Below are positions 16,041 to 26,079 of a stretch of DNA of 64,000 bases, piece after piece. This DNA comes from Pseudomonas argentinensis. Lineage in GTDB: Bacteria; Pseudomonadota; Gammaproteobacteria; Pseudomonadales; Pseudomonadaceae. Made by a program: the position numbers and the translations under genes. The notes under the pieces were generated by a model, which did no database searches, had not been told where the DNA came from, and saw only the letters and a list, made by a program, of their open reading frames with translations. Within the stretch, counting starts at the first letter, position 1. Every line of letters begins with the position of its first letter. The stretch is from contig NZ_CP056087.1 in assembly GCF_001839655.2 (NCBI RefSeq), positions 3,348,001 to 3,412,000 of the forward strand, given 5' to 3'.

Positions 16041-19000
16041 TTAGCGAGCAGCAACCTCAACGACCGCCTTGGTCACCACTTCTGCCTGCCTGAGGGCATG
16101 TTCCACGACAACGGTCTCGATACTTTGAACGCTGGTACCCAGGCGCTGCTTGGCCACGGCCAGGCCGTAGGCCGCCAGTTCATCGCTGTCGAGATCGCTG
16201 GCATGCTGCGGCACCTGGACCAGCAGCACGCCATCGTTCATCAGCGTAACCTGCAGGTCCAGGCGCTGCCCGTTGGCCATTGCCACCGAGCCCTCGGCCG
16301 ACTTGCCGCCTGCACGTTGCAACACTGGCGCCTGGCGGCTGCCGGTGGCGGCCAGCTCCAGGGTGATGCTGTTGCCCAGGTCGGTGGCGGCGTACTGGCC
16401 CTCACCCCGCAGCGGCTCGCCGGCACGGGTACGGTAGATATCCAGGCTCTTGCTTACCGCAGGCTCGGCGCTGCCCTCGGTCAGGGCCAGGCTCATCCGG
16501 CCATTACCCGAGAGCACCGCATCCTGCAGCACCAGGGCATCGCCGGTGACCAGGCCTGCCGGGCTGGTGGCCAGGTTCGGCGTGTCGCTGAACAGCGCCG
16601 TGGATGGCAGCACCTGAACCGAAGCGGGCCCGAGCACCACCACCTGGTTGTCAGGACGCTTGACCGCATTGCCGGTGCCATTGGCCCCTTCCGGCGCGTT
16701 GATCAGGCCGACTGGCGGCTGGATTGGCGGCTGAATGCTGGCGGTACCGGTCACCGGCTGGTCAGCCAGCAGGTAATTGCCCGCGTCGTCACCGAGCAAC
16801 TGCAGGTCCGTGACCTTCACCGTCTTGCCCTGCCCGGCAGCCGGGGTGTCGAACGTGGCCTTCCCCGATGCCCCCACGGCATCGCCGTCGATGACGCCAT
16901 CGAGGGCGATATCGCGGATGATTGCCGTACCCAAACCATCGTAGGGTTTGTCGGCGATATCGACGATGGCGGTCAACAGCTTGCGGTCGATGTCCGCCTT
17001 GCCGATCTCGGCACCGGTATCGAAGGCGTAGTTGTCGGCCTCCTCGCCGGTCAGGGCGATACCGGAGCCGGATACGGACTTGTTCTGGCCGGCGTTCTTG
17101 TCGCTGAACGCACCGGTAGTGCCGGAAGCGCCCACCTTGCCTTCATCGCCATCGACGATGCCCACCAGGGCGACGTTGCTCAGGTTCGCGGTGGTGGTGC
17201 CGTCGTAGGTCTTGTCTGCCACATCGGCGTTGGCGGTCAGCAGCTTGCGGTCGATGTCCGCCTTGCCGATCTCGGCATCGGTGTCGAAGGCGTAGTTGTC
17301 GGCCTCCTCGCCGGTCAGGGCGATACCCGAACCGGACACGGACTTGTCCTGGCCAGCGTTCTTGTCGCTGAACGCGCCAGTATTGCCGGAAGTGCTCACC
17401 TTGCCTTCATCGCCATCGACGATGCCCACCAGGGCGACGTTGCTCAGATTGGCGGTGGTGGTGCCGTCGTAGGTCTTGTCTGCCACATCGGCGTTGGCGG
17501 TCAGCAGCTTGCGGTCGATGTCCGCCTTGCCGATCTCGGCACCGGTATCGAAGGCGTAGTTGTCGGCCTCCTCGCCAGTCAGGGCGATACCGGAGCCGGA
17601 CACGGACTTGTCCTGGCCAGCGTTCTTGTCGCTGAACGCACCAGTATTGCCGGAGGTGCCCACCTTGCCTTCATCACCCGCGACCACACCCACCAGGGCG
17701 ACGTTGCTCAGATTGGCGGTGGTGGTGCCGTCGTAGGTCTTGCCCGCCACATCGGCGTTGGCGGTCAGCAGCTTGCGGTCGATGTCCGCCTTGCCGATCT
17801 CGGCATCGGTGTCGAAGGCGTAGTTGTCAGCCTCCTCGCCGGTCAGGGCGATACCCGAACCGCTGACGGATTTGTTCTGCCCGGCGTTCTTGTCGCTGAA
17901 CGCACCGGTAGTACCGGAAGTGCTCACCTTGCCTTCATCACCGTCGACGATGCCTACCAGCGAGACGCTGCTCAGATTCGCGGTGGTGGTGCCGTCGTAG
18001 GTCTTGCCCGCCACATCGGCATTGGCGGTCAGCAGCTTGCGGTCGATGTCCGCCTTGCCGATCTCGGCATCGGTGTCGAAGGCGTAGTTGTCAGCCTCCT
18101 CGCCGGTCAGGGCGATACCCGAACCGCTGACGGATTTGTTCTGCCCGGCGTTCTTGTCGCTGAACGCACCGGTAGTACCGGAAGTGCTCACCTTGCCTTC
18201 ATCACCGTCGACGATGCCTACCAGCGAGACGCTGCTCAGATTCGCGGTGGTGGTGCCGTCGTAGGTCTTGCCCGCCACATCGGCATTGGCGGTCAGCAGC
18301 TTGCGGTCGATGTCCGCCTTGCCGATCTCGGCGTCGGTGTCGAAGGCGTAGTTGTCGGCCTCCTCGCCGGTCAGGGCGATACCCGAACCGCTGACCGACT
18401 TGTTCTGCCCGGCGTTCTTGTCGCTGAATGCGCCCGTGGTACCGGAGGTGCCCACCTTGCCTTCGTCACCGGCGACCACACCCACCAGGGCGACGTTGCT
18501 CAGGTTCGCGGTGGTGGTGCCGTCGTAGGTCTTGCCCGCCACATCGGCATTGGCGGTCAGCACCTTGCGGTCGATCTGCCCGACGTCGCCGCTCACGCTG
18601 GAGGCGTCGACCTGATAGCCGTAGACCTTGACGTTGCCGTTGGTGGCTTCGGACACCTCGACATCGTCCACGGTGACCTGCTTGCCCGCGCCGGCATTCT
18701 TGTCGGCGTAGTAGGCATTGCCAAAGGAGAGCACGTCGATGGTGTCACCATCGATGGCGCCGCTCATGGCGAAGTTGGCATCGCTGACAGCGGCGGCGGC
18801 GTTGCCGTCATAGGTCTTGCGAACCTCGCCCTGCAGCTCCACCTTCACCTTGGGCGCATAGCTGTACAGATGGCCGTTGCCGTTGCCCAGCACGGTGTCG
18901 CCATACTGCGCGGCGTACTGCTTGAAGGCCACGTCCAGGCCACCGCGCAGGTCATCCAACGGGCTGCTGGAATAGGTCAGCCAGCGGCCATTGCTGGCGG

Positions 19001-21674
19001 ACAGCGCATTGGCGCCGGCCTGGTTGACGAAATTGCGCTCGGCCACCAGCACCACGGCATCGCCGCTGCCTTGCGCGGTAACGGTGCCGCCGCTGCCGAT
19101 CACCACGTCGCCGACGCCCGCCTGGGCCATCACGTGCCCACTGCCATGGCTGTTGCTCAGCGCCCCATCGACCTGGATATTGCCGTTGAGCAGCGACAGG
19201 TTGTTGTTGGCGTTGAAGCTGAAGCCAGAGGAGTCGACCGTGGTGGTGCCGGTGCCGTCGGCGCGACCGATGGTGAGATTCCTGATGCCCACCAGTTTGC
19301 TGATGTCGGTGGCCGGCGCGTTGCCGTCCAGGAAGATGCCGCCGCCGGCGCTGCCACTGCTGCTGTTGAGCAGGATGTTGGTGGTGACGTCGTACGGCTC
19401 CAGGCGGATGCTCGCGGTGGACAGGTTCTGCAATGTGGCCTGGGTGAAGTCGACGTTGTTGGCGCGCAGGGTCAGCAGGTCGGTGCCGGTGTCCAGGTTG
19501 ACGGTGCTGGTAAAGTTGATCGCGCCGTCGGTGTAGATGGACGCGCCCCCGAGCATGGTCAGCGGAGTATTGAAGTTGACGTCGCCGCTGAGGCTCAGCA
19601 GGCCCGCCAGGCGTTTCTCGCCCGTCGAGCCGCCCAAGCCCTTGCTGCCCATGGCATCACCAAAGAACAGGCGGCCACTGCCCAGGGTGATATCGCCGTT
19701 GAGGGTGGCGATGCTCTCGGCATAGGCCGTGGTGCCAAAGGAGAGATACAGGTTGCCGCCGTTGGTGTTGATCGGCGTATCGATGGTCAGGGCCCCACGG
19801 CCCCCCAGGTCGGAGTCACTGGACAGGCGCACGTAACCACCTGCGGTGCTCAGGGAGCCGGCGATGGTCAGGCCGTCGGCGCCCAGCAGGGTGATGCTGC
19901 CGGCACCGGGCGTGCCGCTACCGATGGTATTGACATCGTGATCCGGCAAGTCGGCCAGCGCGGGGTTCACCCCGGCGCCCTTGGCCACGAGGTTGAACAC
20001 GCCATTGATGGAGCCGGTGCGGGTGCCACCGGCCTGCATGTAGATACTGCCGCTGCCGGAAACTTCCAGCGTGTTGCTGCTGTTGGCGAAGCTGATGGAG
20101 GTGGCGGTATTGCCGCTGTTGAGCACCTCGGCCCGGAAACTGACATCGTCCTGCATGCTGATGGTGCCATCGCCGCCGTTCAGGTTCAGATCGGCGAAGT
20201 GAATGCTGTCGGTGGCCTGCAGCAGCACGTTGGCGGTTTGTGCTTCCAGATTCTTCTCGTACACCGTCACGTTACCGGTGCTGGCCCCCAGATCACCGTC
20301 CGTGCCGTTGCCGCCGGAAACGGTGATAGTGGTCGGGTCCAGCAGCAGGTCACCGGTGCGCCCCTTGGCCGCGCGGGCATCGGTCATCCCGGCGTAATGC
20401 AGGGTCTGCTTGCCGGACACCTCGGCCTTGCCGCCGTTGCCAGCCTGCTGGCCACCACGGATCGAGATGTCGCCGGCGAAACGGTTGTCGCCGTCCGCCC
20501 AGAACACCACCGTTCCGCCGTCGCCAGCCTGGGTGGCATCGGCCTTGGCCTTGACGTTGCGCTCGACCGTCACCTGGGTGGCATTGGCCACCGTGGCATC
20601 CTGGCCCTGCCAGCCGCCACCCACCTTGATCGTGCCGCCACCGGTCGCACCGCTGGCATCGAGAGTGGCATCGGCCACGGCGATGCGCTCGCCGGTGACC
20701 ACGATGCTGCCGCCCTTGCCCTGTTCGGAGGACACGTCGAGGGTGCCGGCAACCTGGGTCAGGCCGCCCTCGGCATCGCCGTCGAGCAGGATGCGGCCAC
20801 CGCGCTCCACCAGGCCCTTGGCCTCGATGACGCCGCTGTTGTTGATGACGCTGCTGAGCAGCGCATCGGCCGAGCGCGCGCTGAGCGACACCAGGCCGCC
20901 GTCGGCGCTGATCTGCCCGTCATTGCGCACCGCGGCCTCCAGAACGCCACGCTCGACATTGACGCCCACCAGGCCATCGCCCTGGAAATCCAGGCTGACC
21001 TTGTCGCCCGCCGCGAGTACGGTGCTGCCACCGGGTGTACGAATGCTACCGCTGTTGCCGACCTGCGGGCCGATCAGCGCCACCATTCCACCTGGCGCGG
21101 CGTTCACGCTGCCCTGGTTGACCACCGCACCGGCCCCGGCACCGCCACTGAGGGTGGTCTTGCCGGCGAGAAAGTCCTGGTCGCTGATCTGCAGCGACGA
21201 CGCCACCAGCCCGCCCACGTTGACCTGGGCACCCTTGCCGATCACCACGCCGTTGGGGTTGAGCAGCCACACCTGGCCGTTGGCGTCGAGCTTGCCGAGG
21301 ATCTGGCTGGCATTGCCGCCGCCGATCACCCGGTTCAGGGCGATGCTGTTGGCACCGGGCTGGTGAAAGGTCACGCTGGCATCGGTGCCGATATCGAAGC
21401 TGTTCCAGTTGGTGACCAGCTTGCCGCTGTGCTGATCGACCACCATATGGCTACCGTTCTGCGAAATGTTGCCGCTACCACCAACTATGGTTCCACCCGT
21501 GGGCAGGTCGGCCGCCAGTACGGCGCCGCTGCCGAGCAGGCCGACGGCAGCCAGGAAACCGACCACGCCGCCACGTTTGCCGCGTGCGGTGGAATGTTCT
21601 GCAACGGCAACGAATGCCTGGTCGGCGTCGCTCCAGACAAGACGGTAAAGATGATTCAACGAAGCGCGCTTCAT
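16041..21674 (-). CDS. TpsA exoprotein: filamentous-haemagglutinin-type adhesin with YDG repeats
   Basis: A 1877-residue secreted or surface protein. It opens with an extended signal peptide ([20 protein letters not shown]...) typical of very large TPS and autotransporter proteins, and a hydrophobic core at about residues 36-55. The TPS secretion domain occupies about 57-290 with the motifs NSFDIG and NPNGV (139-143). A beta-helical region follows. Six 88-residue YDG repeats at about 1037-1564 ([26 protein letters not shown]) and a divergent seventh precede a unique C-terminal domain of about 220 residues. It lies 41 bases after its TpsB partner, with AGGAG 5 bases before the ATG. The role is probably adhesion, biofilm formation or contact-dependent interaction; no toxin domain was recognised. 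Confidence 0.92.
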   Translation of the reverse strand: MKRASLNHLYRLVWSDADQAFVAVAEHSTARGKRGGVVGFLAAVGLLGSGAVLAADLPTGGTIVGGSGNISQNGSHMVVDQHSGKLVTNWNSFDIGTDASVTFHQPGANSIALNRVIGGGNASQILGKLDANGQVWLLNPNGVVIGKGAQVNVGGLVASSLQISDQDFLAGKTTLSGGAGAGAVVNQGSVNAAPGGMVALIGPQVGNSGSIRTPGGSTVLAAGDKVSLDFQGDGLVGVNVERGVLEAAVRNDGQISADGGLVSLSARSADALLSSVINNSGVIEAKGLVERGGRILLDGDAEGGLTQVAGTLDVSSEQGKGGSIVVTGERIAVADATLDASGATGGGTIKVGGGWQGQDATVANATQVTVERNVKAKADATQAGDGGTVVFWADGDNRFAGDISIRGGQQAGNGGKAEVSGKQTLHYAGMTDARAAKGRTGDLLLDPTTITVSGGNGTDGDLGASTGNVTVYEKNLEAQTANVLLQATDSIHFADLNLNGGDGTISMQDDVSFRAEVLNSGNTATSISFANSSNTLEVSGSGSIYMQAGGTRTGSINGVFNLVAKGAGVNPALADLPDHDVNTIGSGTPGAGSITLLGADGLTIAGSLSTAGGYVRLSSDSDLGGRGALTIDTPINTNGGNLYLSFGTTAYAESIATLNGDITLGSGRLFFGDAMGSKGLGGSTGEKRLAGLLSLSGDVNFNTPLTMLGGASIYTDGAINFTSTVNLDTGTDLLTLRANNVDFTQATLQNLSTASIRLEPYDVTTNILLNSSSGSAGGGIFLDGNAPATDISKLVGIRNLTIGRADGTGTTTVDSSGFSFNANNNLSLLNGNIQVDGALSNSHGSGHVMAQAGVGDVVIGSGGTVTAQGSGDAVVLVAERNFVNQAGANALSASNGRWLTYSSSPLDDLRGGLDVAFKQYAAQYGDTVLGNGNGHLYSYAPKVKVELQGEVRKTYDGNAAAAVSDANFAMSGAIDGDTIDVLSFGNAYYADKNAGAGKQVTVDDVEVSEATNGNVKVYGYQVDASSVSGDVGQIDRKVLTANADVAGKTYDGTTTANLSNVALVGVVAGDEGKVGTSGTTGAFSDKNAGQNKSVSGSGIALTGEEADNYAFDTDAEIGKADIDRKLLTANADVAGKTYDGTTTANLSSVSLVGIVDGDEGKVSTSGTTGAFSDKNAGQNKSVSGSGIALTGEEADNYAFDTDAEIGKADIDRKLLTANADVAGKTYDGTTTANLSSVSLVGIVDGDEGKVSTSGTTGAFSDKNAGQNKSVSGSGIALTGEEADNYAFDTDAEIGKADIDRKLLTANADVAGKTYDGTTTANLSNVALVGVVAGDEGKVGTSGNTGAFSDKNAGQDKSVSGSGIALTGEEADNYAFDTGAEIGKADIDRKLLTANADVADKTYDGTTTANLSNVALVGIVDGDEGKVSTSGNTGAFSDKNAGQDKSVSGSGIALTGEEADNYAFDTDAEIGKADIDRKLLTANADVADKTYDGTTTANLSNVALVGIVDGDEGKVGASGTTGAFSDKNAGQNKSVSGSGIALTGEEADNYAFDTGAEIGKADIDRKLLTAIVDIADKPYDGLGTAIIRDIALDGVIDGDAVGASGKATFDTPAAGQGKTVKVTDLQLLGDDAGNYLLADQPVTGTASIQPPIQPPVGLINAPEGANGTGNAVKRPDNQVVVLGPASVQVLPSTALFSDTPNLATSPAGLVTGDALVLQDAVLSGNGRMSLALTEGSAEPAVSKSLDIYRTRAGEPLRGEGQYAATDLGNSITLELAATGSRQAPVLQRAGGKSAEGSVAMANGQRLDLQVTLMNDGVLLVQVPQHASDLDSDELAAYGLAVAKQRLGTSVQSIETVVVEHALRQAEVVTKAVVEVAAR
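16983..18566 (-). repeat. Six tandem 264-bp repeats encoding YDG domains
   Basis: Six in-register units of 264 bp (88 codons) inside the tpsA-like gene, recognisable from the phrase GCGGTCGATGTCCGCC recurring every 264 bases on the plus strand. The units at 17775-18038 and 18039-18302 differ by about one base as far as I could compare by eye, which points to a recent duplication. The next unit on each side is more diverged. Confidence 0.9.
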
Positions 21675-21715
21675 GGTGTGCTCCTAAAATTTGTAGAGGG
21701 CCGCAACGGACCGGA

Positions 21716-23491
21716 TCAGAATGCGTACGAAGCCTGGATCCAGGCGCGCCAGTCACTGGCGCGGCTGTCGGCATCCAGGCCGGAAAGGCTGCGCCCTGGG
21801 TTGTTGTCCAGGGTGCGCGCGACGGCGGTACGCAGGCTGAAGCTGCCGGCCCACAGGTTGGCGCCCACACCTACGGCATGCAGGTCGTAGCGGTTGCTGT
21901 CCCCGGCGTTGTTGATCGAGCCCGGCCAGGGATCCTGGTGCAGCCAGATACGCCCGCTATCGACGAAGCCCAGGCCCTGCAGCACCACGCCTGGCAGGTT
22001 CAGATCGATATTGCGGCGCAGCTCCAGCGTCGCCAGCCAGCCCTGGTCACCCGAGGCCTCGCCCACCGGATAGGCGCGCACACCGGCCGGGCCACCGAGC
22101 AGGAATTTCTCCGACGAATCGAGGTTGTCACCGGACCATTGCGCGGAAAGGCCGCCGAACAGCGTCCACGGGCTGCCAGCGCCCAGGCTCTGCAGGCGCG
22201 ACAGGCGCAGGTTGAGCTTGTGGAAGCTGCCGTCGCTGCCGGCGCCGACGCGATCGGCGAACTGATCGTCGCGGTTGCCCGAGAGGTCGAGCTCGCCCAG
22301 GGTCAGCGCCAGCATGGCCTCGGTCACACCGCCACCGGCCAGCGAGTCGAAGCGGTTGCCGCTCATGGCCAGGATCAGGTTGTTCAGCTCGCGGTCACGC
22401 AGGTTGATGCCCAGGGCCTCGTCCTCGAGGGCCTTGTGCTCATAGGTGGCGGACAGGTCGAGGTTCTGCAGACGCGAGCGGATCAGCGGGTAGCTCAGGC
22501 CCAGCGAGCCGCTACGGGCGTTGCCGCGCAGATCCAGGGGGCGGAACTGCTCCTGGTCGACCTCATAGCGCAGGTAGGAGCCGGCGGCGTTCAGGCGCAG
22601 GCCCGAGGCATTCAGCGGCAGGCTGTAGGAGGCGCCGACGATGTCGGTACCGGTGCTCTTGCTCAGGCCGATACTGAACTGATCGCCGATACCCAGCGGA
22701 TCATTCAGGCTGACTTGTGCATTTGCGCGAGCGCTGCCCGTGCTACGGTTGCCATAGTTATCCGCCGACAGGCCGCCGGATACCAGCGGGCCGCGCCTGG
22801 CTTTGATCAGCAGGCGGCTGGTGCCCGGCTCGGCGCCCACGTCCAGCGCGGACTGCGCGCTGACACCCGGCTGGTCGTTGATCAGCAGCAGCGCGCGTTC
22901 CAGATCTTCGGCGTGCAGCACCTCATCCTCGGGCAAGGCGGCGGCGGCGATCCGGCGCAGGCGCTCGGGATCGCTGCGGGTGTCGCCCTGCACCTCGATG
23001 CGCGAGGTGCCGGACTGCAGGCGACCCTTGATCAGGGCGATCTCCAGTTCCCCGTCGGTGAGGTCCTGACGTGGCAGGTAGGCACGTGCCAGCACATAAC
23101 CGCGACCGCGCAGGTAGCGGGTCAGGCTTTCCACCAATTGCTGCAGGCCGGCGTGATCCAGGGTCTTGCCCAGCACCGGCTTGGTCAGTTCCCGCAGGTT
23201 CTCGGCCTCGGCCAGTTCGGTATCGCCGCTGAAGCGAATGGCCTTGAGCTGCACGCGCAAGCCGGAGTCCGTTGGCCGGCCGCTGGTGCCGGAGGGCAAC
23301 TCGATGGCGGCAGGTGGCTGGGTGGAACGCGGCTCGGAAGGTCGCGTCTGCTGATGCTCGTTGAGCAACTGACCGGCGTCCGGCAGCACCTGGGCAAGCG
23401 CCAGCTGGGCGGTAGCGGTACCGGCCAGCACGATGGCGCAATGCAGCAGATGCTTACCCGCACGAACGGAATCCTTGTGAGGAACTGGCAT
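21716..23491 (-). CDS. TpsB outer-membrane transporter (ShlB/FhaC/HecB family)
   Basis: A 591-residue two-partner secretion transporter that exports the TpsA protein through the outer membrane. An N-terminal signal (AIVLAGTATAQLALAQ) is followed by a Pro/Gln-rich linker. POTRA domains begin near residue 70 (VQLKAIRFSGDTEL, YLRGRGYVLARAYLPRQ). The 16-strand barrel includes the loop-6 motif as GGPAGVRAYP, where most relatives have VRGY, and ends in an aromatic strand (WIQASYAF). The start ATG at 23491 is supported by GGAG 7 bases upstream; a start 10 codons earlier is possible. It is the first gene of the tpsB-tpsA unit. Confidence 0.93.
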   Translation of the reverse strand: MPVPHKDSVRAGKHLLHCAIVLAGTATAQLALAQVLPDAGQLLNEHQQTRPSEPRSTQPPAAIELPSGTSGRPTDSGLRVQLKAIRFSGDTELAEAENLRELTKPVLGKTLDHAGLQQLVESLTRYLRGRGYVLARAYLPRQDLTDGELEIALIKGRLQSGTSRIEVQGDTRSDPERLRRIAAAALPEDEVLHAEDLERALLLINDQPGVSAQSALDVGAEPGTSRLLIKARRGPLVSGGLSADNYGNRSTGSARANAQVSLNDPLGIGDQFSIGLSKSTGTDIVGASYSLPLNASGLRLNAAGSYLRYEVDQEQFRPLDLRGNARSGSLGLSYPLIRSRLQNLDLSATYEHKALEDEALGINLRDRELNNLILAMSGNRFDSLAGGGVTEAMLALTLGELDLSGNRDDQFADRVGAGSDGSFHKLNLRLSRLQSLGAGSPWTLFGGLSAQWSGDNLDSSEKFLLGGPAGVRAYPVGEASGDQGWLATLELRRNIDLNLPGVVLQGLGFVDSGRIWLHQDPWPGSINNAGDSNRYDLHAVGVGANLWAGSFSLRTAVARTLDNNPGRSLSGLDADSRASDWRAWIQASYAF

Positions 23492-23763
23492 CGTACAACT
23501 CCATGAAGATTGGGAAACCACCCGCCAAGCCGTAGCTGGGGATGAAAAGCCCGCGGAGTCTAATCACCCGCTGAACAGGTCGATTTTGTATGGCCGGACG
23601 GATGTTTTGCTGCAGCGGACATCGCGTATGAAATCCGCAAAAAGGCGACGAAACGTAGCGAAGCGACCCGATTCGAAGGGTTCCCTAGCACTCAGGGCCG
23701 CGGGAATCAGCAGCCGGTCGGCCAAGCGTTACTGGCCCGCGAGCATCCGGACCGACTGGGGCG

Positions 23764-26079
23764 TCAGTACCGACCGCGCACTGAAACGCCAACGCTACGC
23801 GGCGCACCTGGCAGGACCCCGTAGTCCCCGGAGCCCAGTGTGGCGTAGAAGGCGCTGGCATAGTCCTGGTCGAAGAGATTGCGCGCCCACAGCTCCACGG
23901 CCCAGCGCTGGTCGGCCTGGCCGATGCCCAGGCGCAGGTCGGTCAGGCCATAAGCCGACTGGTAGCTGCCGGTGCCGCGCTCCAGCACGCCGTAGTAGCC
24001 GCTGCGCCAGCTGTAATCGAGCGCGCCGAACAGCTCCAGCCCGGCCTCCAGCGGCCTGCGGTAGTCGACCCCGGTGGCCAGGCTCCAGCGCGGCGCATTG
24101 AACAGTCGCTTGCCGGACAGGTCGCACGACCAGGCCCCGCTTTCCGGCGGACAGGGCGCATTGTCGAAGGAGCGGTAGCGCGCATCGCTCAAGGCCAGGC
24201 CCAGGTGCCAACCTACCTGGGACGTCAATTGCAGGCGCCCGTCCACCTCGATGCCACGCAGGCGTACCTTGCCGACGTTGATCAGGCTGTCGCGCAACGG
24301 CGGGGATAGCTCATCGGCCGGCTCGCTGTTGCTGAGTGCCTGGTAGTCGTCCACGTCGGTCTGGTACAGCGCCACGTCGAGCGAGGCACGATCGCCCCAC
24401 CATAGGCTCTTGATACCGAGCTCCACGGCCGTCGCGCGCTCGGCATCGAACACCGGGGCAATGGCGTCACCAGTGACTTCCAGGTTGATGCCCCCAGCTT
24501 TGTAGCCCCTCGACCACCGGGCATAACCAACCACGGCGTCGTTGAGCTGGTAGCTGAGCGCCAACTGTCCGGAAAGATTGTTTTCCGCAATGCGGTTGCT
24601 TCGCGTGTAAGCACCGCCCAAGGCGATATCACGCAGCCGTTGGCCGCCCAGTTGCGATACCAGGTCAGAGCCCAGCGGGGCCAGGCCGCTGACACTTCGA
24701 GTAATTTCGCCACGCTTGCGCTCGCGGCTGTAACGCAGCCCGGGGGTAATGGCCAGGCGCTCCGTGGGGCGCCAGGTGAACTGGCCGAATACGGCCTGGG
24801 TGTCGCTGTCCTGCCCGCCGCGAAAGCGCTGCTCGGCGCCCTGCAACAGCGAAGGCGGCACCATGCCAGGAGTGATGCCAAGGTCAGTGACTTGCTTCTG
24901 GTCGCCCAGAAAGAAAGCCGCAGCGTCACGGCCGAAGGCCACGTCGACGTCTCGCTGCAGACGCTGCTGCAGGTAATAGACGCCCAGCAGGTAATCGAAA
25001 CGCTTGCCGAGCGACTGCGCCAGGCGCAGCTCCTGGCTGAACTGGTGATGATCGAGCTGTACCGCCGAGCGCGCCACCGAGAGCGGCATGCTGTCGGCGT
25101 CATGCCGACTGTCATAAGACCAGTCGCGATAGCCGGATAGGCTGGTCAGCGTGAGATCGTTGTCCAGGTAGTTATCGAGTTGCAGCGTCAGGCCGCGCTG
25201 CAGCGTTTGCAACCGATTGCCGTCGTTCTGCTCGACACGGCGGGCAGACGGCGAGACCGACGAGGGTCGGTAGCCGACGAACGCTGCTCGTTGCCGCGTC
25301 ATGCTACTCAGATGACTGGCAGCAAGAACCGCACTCTCGTCCTGCACCGCATGGTCGGCTATCAGCCTGGCGCTGAATCGCTCGTTTGGCGCCCATAGCA
25401 GCTGGCCGCGCAACCCTTGGCGATCCTGCTCGTTAAGCCGCCCGCCGTTGAAGCGATTGTCGATAGCGCCCTCTCTGCTTACGTCGAAGAAGCTCAACCG
25501 CCCGGCCAGTTCATCATCGATCAGCGGGCCCGAAACGCTAGCGCGGTAGTGGCGCAGGCCATCCTGGCCCATCCTGATTTCACCCTGCCCTTGGTTTACG
25601 AAGGTCGGCATACGGCTACTCAGATTGATGGCGCCAGCAGTGGCATTCTTGCCGTATAGCGTCGCCTGGGGCCCACGTAGAATTTCCGCACGTTCGATAT
25701 CGCCGAAATCCAGAGGGGTCATGCCCTGGCGGCCCAGGTAAACCCCATCGAGGTATACCGCAACGCTACCCTCGAGCCCATCGTTGGCAGAGCTCGAGCC
25801 CAAACCTCGGATACCGATGGCGGCATAACGCGGATTGGGGGCGCTCAACATCAGGCCGGGAACACGCTGCGCCAACGTGCCCAGATCCTCGTGGCCGGCA
25901 TCACGCAGTCCGTCAGCTTCGATTACCGAAACGCTGGCAGGCACCCGCTGGCTTGGTTCTTCGCGATGGTTCGCGCCGACAACCTTTATCGCGTCGAGCT
26001 CAACGACGGCCGCTTCAGCCAGGGCCATGCCCGGGAGCGCGAGCAGCATCCAGAAAGAGGTCCGCGCAATGGACTTCAC
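23764..26079 (-). CDS. TonB-dependent outer-membrane receptor
   Basis: A 771-residue receptor with a signal peptide (WMLLALPGMALAEA). The plug domain is at about residues 45-155 (VPASVSVIEADGL, IRGLGSSSANDG, EILRGPQATLYGKNATAGAIN) and a 22-strand barrel follows, ending in an aromatic residue (VSVRGRY). Motifs GYKAGGINLEV and AWSRGY-like YARWSRGYKAG resemble receptors for siderophores or large organic ligands. The start is GTG at 26079, overlapping the kinase stop as GTGA, with AGGAGG close upstream. Translational coupling to a hybrid kinase is unusual. The ligand is unknown; there are no iron or B12 genes adjacent. Confidence 0.93.
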   Translation of the reverse strand: MKSIARTSFWMLLALPGMALAEAAVVELDAIKVVGANHREEPSQRVPASVSVIEADGLRDAGHEDLGTLAQRVPGLMLSAPNPRYAAIGIRGLGSSSANDGLEGSVAVYLDGVYLGRQGMTPLDFGDIERAEILRGPQATLYGKNATAGAINLSSRMPTFVNQGQGEIRMGQDGLRHYRASVSGPLIDDELAGRLSFFDVSREGAIDNRFNGGRLNEQDRQGLRGQLLWAPNERFSARLIADHAVQDESAVLAASHLSSMTRQRAAFVGYRPSSVSPSARRVEQNDGNRLQTLQRGLTLQLDNYLDNDLTLTSLSGYRDWSYDSRHDADSMPLSVARSAVQLDHHQFSQELRLAQSLGKRFDYLLGVYYLQQRLQRDVDVAFGRDAAAFFLGDQKQVTDLGITPGMVPPSLLQGAEQRFRGGQDSDTQAVFGQFTWRPTERLAITPGLRYSRERKRGEITRSVSGLAPLGSDLVSQLGGQRLRDIALGGAYTRSNRIAENNLSGQLALSYQLNDAVVGYARWSRGYKAGGINLEVTGDAIAPVFDAERATAVELGIKSLWWGDRASLDVALYQTDVDDYQALSNSEPADELSPPLRDSLINVGKVRLRGIEVDGRLQLTSQVGWHLGLALSDARYRSFDNAPCPPESGAWSCDLSGKRLFNAPRWSLATGVDYRRPLEAGLELFGALDYSWRSGYYGVLERGTGSYQSAYGLTDLRLGIGQADQRWAVELWARNLFDQDYASAFYATLGSGDYGVLPGAPRSVGVSVRGRY

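Noticed and set aside
16983..18566. Regularly spaced direct repeats that might suggest CRISPR
   Set aside because: The units are 264 bp, in coding register, without short repeats separated by unique spacers and without cas genes.
15753..21890. A very long plus-strand open frame (over 2000 codons)
   Set aside because: It is the antisense shadow of the tpsA-like gene, created by GC-rich codon bias and the YDG repeats. The minus strand has the signal peptide, TPS domain, ribosome site and partner gene.
23586..24101. Plus-strand frame in the gap and over the end of the TonB receptor gene
   Set aside because: It has Arg/Pro-rich composition typical of shadow frames and no ribosome site; most of it overlaps the receptor gene antisense.
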